A DNA stretch of 64,000 nt from Cymbomonas tetramitiformis. Taxonomy: Eukaryota > Chlorophyta > Pyramimonadophyceae > Pyramimonadales > Pyramimonadaceae. The stretch's first letter is position 1. The number at the start of each line of letters is the position of its first letter. The position numbers and the translations under genes are program-made. The notes under the pieces were generated by a model. It was not told where the DNA came from, did not search any database, and worked only from the letters and a program-made list of their open reading frames with translations. The stretch is from NCBI GenBank assembly GCA_001247695.2, contig LGRX02027263.1, forward strand, positions 1-64,000, read 5' to 3'. This document shows, in pieces, positions 57,894 to 64,000 of the stretch.

Positions 57894-60848
57894 ATGACCG
57901 ACGAGGTGACCATCGCATCCGCGGAGCGCCCGGACTCGTCACAGCTGCGATGCGCGCTCGATTTATCTCGCACGCTTACCGACGCCTCGTTCGGTGAGCT
58001 CGTGTACCGCACGGCGCAAGTCATCGCGTTCGCAAGAGGTGGTGAACGGTGCGTGAATCGCCGACAACCGAGCGAGGTGCTCTCCGTGTTCTCCAAACAC
58101 GACAGCGCGCACAGCTCGGCGATCGCCTTTTTGCAACGGCCTTTTGCTCGAGACGCCGTTCTCACGCCGAACGATACCGACCATTTGGAGAAGGCGATCG
58201 ATATCGCGGACGCGTACATCTCAGCGCAGGCGGATCTGATGGAGACGCAGTTCGAGTCGGGACATCGACTCCGAGGCGTTCATTTTTTACCGCTCCGTAT
58301 TTCTCGCCAGCTCGGAAGGAATCCGCAGCGCTGGTTCGAGTTTCTTTCCGGCGCCTACGCCGATGCGCTATTCCACCGACAGTACGACATCTGTTCGGCG
58401 ACCGCCGTGCACATCGTACCCCTCGTCGCCGAAGCATCGGTCGATTCGTCTCGTCGGTTCCCCTGGGTGAACGCCTTTCTGCACATCAGAACCTGGGTCG
58501 AAGACACGCAAGGGAAGATTCGCAGACACGCACGAGCGGTGGCCCACTTATTGCGCGGGCAGCCCTCCCAATACGATCTCTCGGAACAACCGGACACGCT
58601 TGTCGATATCGACCGCGTCGTCGACGAACTGAAGCACGCCTTCGAACGTGCCGACTACGAAACGGGTAAACGTTTTCTCACGACTGAACGTATCGACGCA
58701 CGCTTCTATCGCAGCACGCGCGACGATGACGTCTGGCGCGACGACGACGCTTTCTGCCTGTACGTGTCCGTCGGCGACGCGTATTTCCAAGATGAGCGTA
58801 ACTGGTTGAGCGACGCGGTCACCGCTCGCTCGAAGGCGGACATCTTGCGGAATATAAAACATTTCGCGACACGACGATCCACCTTGACCGCGTTCGGATG
58901 TGTCGACGAGTTGGAAAACGAACAACCTGGCGGAGACTCGACAGATCTCTTGACGCTCTTGCGCTCTCGCGCGGTCACCGACCGGATCGCGGCGAGGGTT
59001 CAGCGTCAGCGGACGCGTCTCATCGGAAGCAAAAAAAGTAAGAGCACGCGGGAGGACGCGCAGCCCGATCAAAAACGCGCACGCTTTGTGTCCGTTATGA
59101 ACGAAGCTCAGCGAGACTGCTGGGGATGGTGCTCGGCTCAGCTTGTCAGTCATCACACGAGCGCGCACATCGACGAACGCTTCGTCTCCCTGGTCGCCTC
59201 GTCGCAACAGCTTTCTATCCGGAAAACGCTCGAACGACCGATCATCACGGACTTGCCCGACGACAGAACCACGGTCGGCTTTCGGTATCTGCCTTTCGTG
59301 TGCTCGGTGAAGCTGAACGAGTCGCACCGTCGAAACGAGTTGACGGCACGCCTGTACGGAGTGGTTTGCGTTCCCGGAGATGTGTCGAACAAGGATCTGA
59401 ACGGAGGGTGCGTGTTTCCCGGAAAGGTGGTGTGTGGCGTCATCGGCACGGCCCATCAACTGCGCAACGAAGACACGGAGCTGAGCGGAACGGCGCACGA
59501 ATGGTGCGAACGGCCCGAGAGCACACCGTCCACGCTTTTCCCGTTTTACCTGGATTGCAGCTCTCGACCCTCGGTGCATATCGACGGTCGCCGAACGAAG
59601 TGCACCTGGATACCACACACCGGCTTTTGGAAACTGCTCGCGGTGAAGCCCGTCTATCGCGAAAATTGTGACCTGTCGGCGATTCGTCGCTCGACGGATA
59701 TCGAACTGCACGAGACGGATGAGACGGAAGCGAACGAAGCGGCGCCCATCGGATACGTGTTCGGCGGGACCACGGAAGATACCCTTCACGCTTTGCCGCA
59801 AAGAGTGAGATGCGCGGTGTCAAACTCGCTTAGCGAGCTGCACTCGCGGAAGAAGACGGACGCGCTCGACCGTGCCGGGGACCGTTTCCCGGATATGTGG
59901 TACGGTTACGCGGCCACCGTCTGCGCGGTCGAGCTTCTCGAGACACTCGACTTCACGCTGTGCTCGCATATGGTTCAACAGCTGCTCGGAGTCCGCTTAA
60001 ACATCGTGCGAGGGGACGGATCGCGCTTCGAAAACGATCGGTTGAACGTCGCGCTCGGTTCGACCTTCACGGTCAAGCGAGATGCGTGGGTCGACGATCT
60101 CACTCTGATCCGGCGATGCGACAGGTATCACGACCAAGACGACCACCCCTTGCACGAGTCACTCTTTCACGCCGCTCGTCTCGCGATACCGTCATCGAGT
60201 GAATCGCGTCTGGGATTCGAGAGCGCCGCCGATGAGAAGCGTCGCGAAACGGAGTATTACGCACTGCGACAGTCCGAGAAAAAAGGGGCGCCGTTGGAAA
60301 CGAACTGGCACGTTATGGTAGAACGTCACGACGCCGCTCGCGTCTCGCGCAGTCGTTCGGGCTTACTTTCGCGCAACCCTCGCTCCGTCGCCGACTCCGC
60401 CTGGATATTCGCGCGATGCTACGTCAACCCGTGCAGCGCGTTAATGTTTCCGAACGCGGAGAGTCTTTCCGAGTTCGAGGCCATTAAACGCTCCCAAGGA
60501 AGGGAAGGGTGCGTGCGCTTCGCTTCCACGGGCATGACTCTACGCTGGAGATGCGATCGGCGGTCGGACGGGACTGCCCGTGTGGAAACGTGCGTGCACT
60601 CCACAGAAGCACGACTGGACCGCACCCGACTCGAGATCGACGGGGAGGACGTGCAATATCCGCCCAACTCTTGCTTGGACCTTTACGAAGGCGAGGAGCG
60701 CGGAAAGTATTTTGAACGAGTTCACTCGTCGGAAAGAACGTGCGATACGGTCACCGAGCGTTGCTGGAGGTTACTGAGGATCGATGTGGGCTCTACGATA
60801 CGCATCGCCACAAGCTGCTTGTGCGTCCAACTCATTCTGGTACCCTGA
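57894..60848 (+). CDS. Large hypothetical protein, 984 aa
   Basis: Begins MTDEVTIASAERPDSS. An ATG at 57825 is in frame but only 18 bp past the TATA, so 57894 is preferred. It is a soluble, multi-domain protein with a helical N-terminal half (ADAYISAQADLMETQ..., HIRTWVEDTQGKIRR) and a beta-rich Cys-containing C-terminal half (LYGVVCVPGDV..., KVVCGVIGTAH). I see no Walker, polymerase, protease or zinc-ribbon pattern. The frame's last 20 codons are atypical; a GTGGGC...CACAAG mini-intron at 60786-60814 would extend it to 60997. It is divergent from the JAMM gene and convergent with the ESCRT-III gene. No family recognised. Confidence 0.75.
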   Translation: MTDEVTIASAERPDSSQLRCALDLSRTLTDASFGELVYRTAQVIAFARGGERCVNRRQPSEVLSVFSKHDSAHSSAIAFLQRPFARDAVLTPNDTDHLEKAIDIADAYISAQADLMETQFESGHRLRGVHFLPLRISRQLGRNPQRWFEFLSGAYADALFHRQYDICSATAVHIVPLVAEASVDSSRRFPWVNAFLHIRTWVEDTQGKIRRHARAVAHLLRGQPSQYDLSEQPDTLVDIDRVVDELKHAFERADYETGKRFLTTERIDARFYRSTRDDDVWRDDDAFCLYVSVGDAYFQDERNWLSDAVTARSKADILRNIKHFATRRSTLTAFGCVDELENEQPGGDSTDLLTLLRSRAVTDRIAARVQRQRTRLIGSKKSKSTREDAQPDQKRARFVSVMNEAQRDCWGWCSAQLVSHHTSAHIDERFVSLVASSQQLSIRKTLERPIITDLPDDRTTVGFRYLPFVCSVKLNESHRRNELTARLYGVVCVPGDVSNKDLNGGCVFPGKVVCGVIGTAHQLRNEDTELSGTAHEWCERPESTPSTLFPFYLDCSSRPSVHIDGRRTKCTWIPHTGFWKLLAVKPVYRENCDLSAIRRSTDIELHETDETEANEAAPIGYVFGGTTEDTLHALPQRVRCAVSNSLSELHSRKKTDALDRAGDRFPDMWYGYAATVCAVELLETLDFTLCSHMVQQLLGVRLNIVRGDGSRFENDRLNVALGSTFTVKRDAWVDDLTLIRRCDRYHDQDDHPLHESLFHAARLAIPSSSESRLGFESAADEKRRETEYYALRQSEKKGAPLETNWHVMVERHDAARVSRSRSGLLSRNPRSVADSAWIFARCYVNPCSALMFPNAESLSEFEAIKRSQGREGCVRFASTGMTLRWRCDRRSDGTARVETCVHSTEARLDRTRLEIDGEDVQYPPNSCLDLYEGEERGKYFERVHSSERTCDTVTERCWRLLRIDVGSTIRIATSCLCVQLILVP

Positions 60849-60982
60849 AGATGCGGTCAAGCGAAACGCGCGGACGTGCAACTTTCACGAACGCCGACGA
60901 TCGTCGAACGCAGTTCCACCCGATCGATGCTTTCCGTGTGCGATGGTTGCCGCCTTGTTTACGGCACCGTAATTACCGGTTC

Positions 60983-61714
60983 TTAATTACGAGTTGACAG
61001 GTTTCGTGTTTCGACCTTGTCGGAGACAAACAGAGCGGATGGTACTGTCGGGAACGCGATGTCGTCGGCGGTATCGGACTCCTCGCGCGCACGCTTCGAT
61101 ACGGCGACGTTAGAAACAGACGACGGTATGCTCTGTGTAGAAGGAGCCTCGATCCGAGGCTCCGCCGAGTCGTCACTTTTAAACAATCGCTCCAGCTCGT
61201 TTTCCAACTCTTCGTGATCGACGTTGGTTTCGAAGCTGGCGCCGATAGCGTCGTGCATCTCGCGAGACGTTTGCTGCAAGTCGTTAAACGTGTCGGAAAC
61301 GTCGTCGACCGTATTCAAATTGGATGTGGTGGTGACGAGCGCATCCTTGACAAAAACGTTGGCCGCATCGAGAGCGTCCATCGTGACGCACATATCGTCG
61401 CTCTGTCGAATACTGTCGAGAGTGGTGCGACACACGTCACACAAAGCGCGCGTTCGTGAAAGTTTACGTTCCACCCCCTTGCGTTTCATCAGTTTTACGT
61501 AAGCCCCCGCTCGATTATTGGAGCTTACGTTTTTCGCGATTGTCGCGTCGAGTGAGCGGATTTGCGCCTCCATGGACCGAATTTCCGCATCGTGTATCGC
61601 CACCTGCTTTTCTAGCGTTTCTTTCGTTTGCACTTTGCTGTACGCCGGTGCCACGCGTGCGATGCATCTCTTCCAAAAACGATATATCAACGACTGGCAA
61701 CCGCTACGCGCCAT
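60983..61714 (-). CDS. ESCRT-III protein, Snf7/CHMP4-like
   Basis: A 243-aa protein with Snf7-family layout. A basic start is followed by a long charged helix (KETLEKQVAIHDAEIRSMEA), the helix-2 hallmark A-Y-V-K-L-M-K-R-K-G-V-E-R-K-L (71-85; compare ALKRKKxxExQL in CHMP4), and further helices with the D-V-S-D-T-F-N-D-L pattern (138-146). An acidic HEELENELERL helix follows, and a C-terminal FPTVPSALF (221-229) resembles the MIM2 motif that binds the AAA ATPase VPS4. ESCRT-III filaments cut membrane necks from inside during budding. It is intron-free and under the shared TATA at 61748. It could be captured from a host; the divergent N-terminus (Cys and Trp instead of a myristoyl site) suggests long residence. 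Confidence 0.85.
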   Translation of the reverse strand: MARSGCQSLIYRFWKRCIARVAPAYSKVQTKETLEKQVAIHDAEIRSMEAQIRSLDATIAKNVSSNNRAGAYVKLMKRKGVERKLSRTRALCDVCRTTLDSIRQSDDMCVTMDALDAANVFVKDALVTTTSNLNTVDDVSDTFNDLQQTSREMHDAIGASFETNVDHEELENELERLFKSDDSAEPRIEAPSTQSIPSSVSNVAVSKRAREESDTADDIAFPTVPSALFVSDKVETRNLSTRN

Positions 61715-61747
61715 GGAACTCGTCCACCAAGATCACACACGAGTCCG

Positions 61748-61755
61748 TATATATA
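61748..61755. promoter_or_regulatory. Palindromic TATA run, bidirectional promoter candidate
   Basis: TATATATA, 34 bp from the minus-strand ESCRT-III start (61714) and 75 bp from the plus-strand ATG at 61830. Confidence 0.7.
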
Positions 61756-61829
61756 CGAAGCGTTCTTTTGAGATTGCGCGATCGGTGACGCCTTTGTCGC
61801 TAACGGCGATCGAGTTTGACACTTCCGAT

Positions 61830-64000
61830 ATGTCGCATATCGCTACTTCGAATGTCCGGGCGTCCTTTCGAAGTATAGGAGAGCATGTTGATAAGATTTT
61901 AGGCACAAAACACTACGAAATCGATGTCGACCTAAAAAAGGTCTACCGTACTGCCGATTATAACAAGTCGAAAGCCGAGCAAGAGCTGATAAGTAACCTT
62001 TACCCATTTTTCTATTGGGACATCGACGTTCACCTTCTTTCGCTGCACCCTCCCGAAGACGGTAGTGAAAATGCGATGAATCTCTCCACCACAAAATGCT
62101 GCAAGAATACTTTCAAACTAAACCGACGCGAACTTTTTTACACATTTGGGCTATATTCGAATCAACCACTCACTTACGAGATCACCGAGTTTTTATTGGT
62201 CGACCCGACGACAAAAGAAGTGGTGCAGTGTATAGTCAAACTTCGCGAATCAAAACCCAAGATGCAGCTTCTGATACCGGACACCGTGTTTCGACAAACA
62301 CGGGGATGTTGCATAGACTTGGCGCACTTCGCGCCGAGCGTCACAAATAGTGAAACGCTCCGCCACATCATGCGATGGATGCTCGCACAAGCTAACGAAG
62401 TACCCTATTTCGCAGACTCTTACACGATCTTCAACGACCTGCTCAATAAAGGGGATATAACGGGGAACGCGACGTCCGATTACATCGTGTACATCCGGTG
62501 CTTACCGAACCGCGCTCAATTCACGAATCTGCTTTCGCGAGGTACAGGCGCGCTGCACGATCTTCACGCTCGCGTTCGATTCACCGTGTCCCACCTTTTG
62601 CTAAGCTATTCTATGCGTTTTTTTTCGCAGGTTTCTTCCCGGCACACACGCACCACGACGAATTAAAAGAAATCATCATGTTTCAAAAATTGAACGACTT
62701 TGTTCGCAACGACCGGCAGCTCAAAGAGTTGTCCATTTTCGCCGAGGCCCGTTACAAAGCCCCGAAAAAAGAAAAAACCATGCCCGTCGGGAGTATGAGT
62801 AAATCAAGTTACTCGGCCAGACGCTGGGTCGAAGACGAAGCCCCGAACATTAGGTTTGTAAACCTCACATCTAACTCAACCCACCTCACAAATCCGATCG
62901 AGGATTGCGATGTCCGTGCCACCTCGAGCACACCGTATCACTTTAAACGATGGCGATTTTTGGGAAACCGTGCCGGACCCGTGAGATTCACGAGATCGAG
63001 GAAATCCGATCCAGAACCGGTACCCGGTTTTATGTCTGGTGATTATCAATTACGCGAATACTTCGAAAAGTCCGAAGAGACGCGTGTCGTCAATGAATTT
63101 GTCGGACAGATTCAGAATTTGCGAATGGCACGATTACCTCGTGCGTTTTACTTGGAATTCGAGCGCGAAAACTACGCGCACACGTCGTCACCGGATTCTT
63201 TTCCCATCGAGTATGAAATCAAGTGGACCGGCCACAAATATCTACCGAAAGTTGATCGATTGTATCATCGACCGCCGGACCTACACATTAAGCTCACAGA
63301 CTTTAAGCTTGTCAAATCTCATTTTCTTCTAAGACATAGCGGTCACGCGCTCAAAGAGTTTGGATTGTTCGTGCATAAAGATTTTATAGATAACTTATGG
63401 ACTTCAAAAATCCCCCCTGCAGCCGACTTGGGGTTTCAGGTAAACCGCGACGAGGAAGGAAATTGGGTCGAGATTTCTTACGCCAAGTCCGACAGTGCCT
63501 TTCCGTCCAGAACGAACTTGCACACGGAAAGCGCCCTCGAGTACGAAGCTGCCGATTACGAAGTTGCCCGTCTAGCACGAGCGGTGCTTTATAACTGGAC
63601 CAGCTTGGAATCACTCAAGAAGAACACCGTGGAGGAACACATTTTCCAAAAAGCGTTCCTTTTTACGATGTTCATAAATACGCTTTACGTAAAAAAACAA
63701 ACAAAGACGTCGTCACCGAGAGACGAGTCGGACTTTGAGAGCAAGAGACGGGCGATACTAGAGCATTACGCAACTGGTATTCTTGTCTACAAGCCGGGGC
63801 AGAAGTCGTGCCTTCAGGAAGATTACAACACCGTGATCGAAAACAATACCAGGCATATCAAGATACGACTACATACTAAACATTTAAATTATGACCACGA
63901 CCATTACGCCGAGTTGTTCCGAGAGTATCCCGTGTACGCGAACGAGGAATGCATGCGCAAACACGACACTCGATCTCAACTCAACCGATTGTTGTATCGG
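61830..64000 (+). CDS. Large spliced gene, partial at window edge, possible major structural protein
   Basis: Exon 1 is 61830-62541 (MSHIATSNVRASFRSIGEH...). An 89-nt intron 62542-62630 starts GTACAG, has TGCTAAG and a T-rich tract, and ends TTCGCAG. Exon 2 is open from 62631 to the last base. The splice keeps frame (SRG|FFPAHTHH) and explains why the first frame stops at 62666. At least 693 aa, with no stop seen. The protein is soluble, beta-rich and Asn/Tyr-rich, and less GC-biased than neighbours, like the 47935 gene. Size, intron and late-type promoter would fit a capsid protein of a herpes- or mirus-like virus, but I cannot identify the fold. It carries RNA-element copy 5 antisense within exon 2. 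Confidence 0.78.
62772..62815 (-). other. RNA element-like sequence antisense in coding exon, copy 5
   Basis: On the minus strand it matches copy 1 at 32 of 34 positions across TTACTCATAC, CCCGACGGGC and TGGTTTTTTCT. GAGTAA and TTACTC are complementary as in copy 1. The second hairpin carries two mismatches, and the plus strand is coding here. Confidence 0.5.

Overview
The window has two unlike parts. Positions 1 to about 6,470 are AT-rich and intron-bearing, and look like eukaryotic nuclear DNA. They hold one five-exon gene with a C-terminal SWIM-type zinc finger (a Mutator/MULE-like transposase candidate), one small hypothetical gene, pairs of a perfect 12-bp palindrome and a 177-bp satellite-like array. 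From about 6,480 to the window end the DNA is GC-richer and gene-dense, mostly without introns, with genes on both strands in tight divergent and convergent pairs. Nearly every promoter carries a TATA run. I read this part as a large DNA virus integrated in, or contiguous with, the genome of a eukaryotic alga. Proline-rich PPSPPP stalks, RRLL motifs and GTGCGT splice donors point to a green alga, but host and virus lineage are not proven. No DNA polymerase, terminase or recognised capsid gene lies inside the window.

Layout of the viral part. 6.5-18.3 kb: small and medium genes, among them two short single-pass membrane proteins, a type I membrane glycoprotein with a polyproline stalk, an ERCC4-type nuclease and an ankyrin-repeat-like protein. 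18.4-46.6 kb: two giant minus-strand ORFs (3,724 and 5,676 codons) encoding Cys-rich, multi-membrane, polyproline-punctuated surface-type proteins. They are 24 bp apart and may be exons of one gene of about 9,300 codons. 46.9-54 kb: membrane, coiled-coil and unknown proteins, plus two spliced genes. 54.6-64 kb: a primase of the herpes UL52-like archaeo-eukaryotic primase class, a JAMM/MPN metalloprotease, a 984-aa unknown, an ESCRT-III (Snf7/CHMP4-like) protein, and a large spliced gene running off the right edge that may be structural.

How it could fit together. The primase and ERCC4 nuclease suggest self-encoded replication and repair. The giant glycoproteins, small membrane proteins, ESCRT-III homologue, JAMM protease and a PPPY motif suggest a virus that carries part of its own membrane-scission and deubiquitination machinery for envelopment or exit. 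That module is the most novel feature seen. Two further system-level features recur. Single palindromic TATA runs sit between divergent genes and probably fire both ways. A conserved hairpin-pseudoknot-U-tract element occurs five times.
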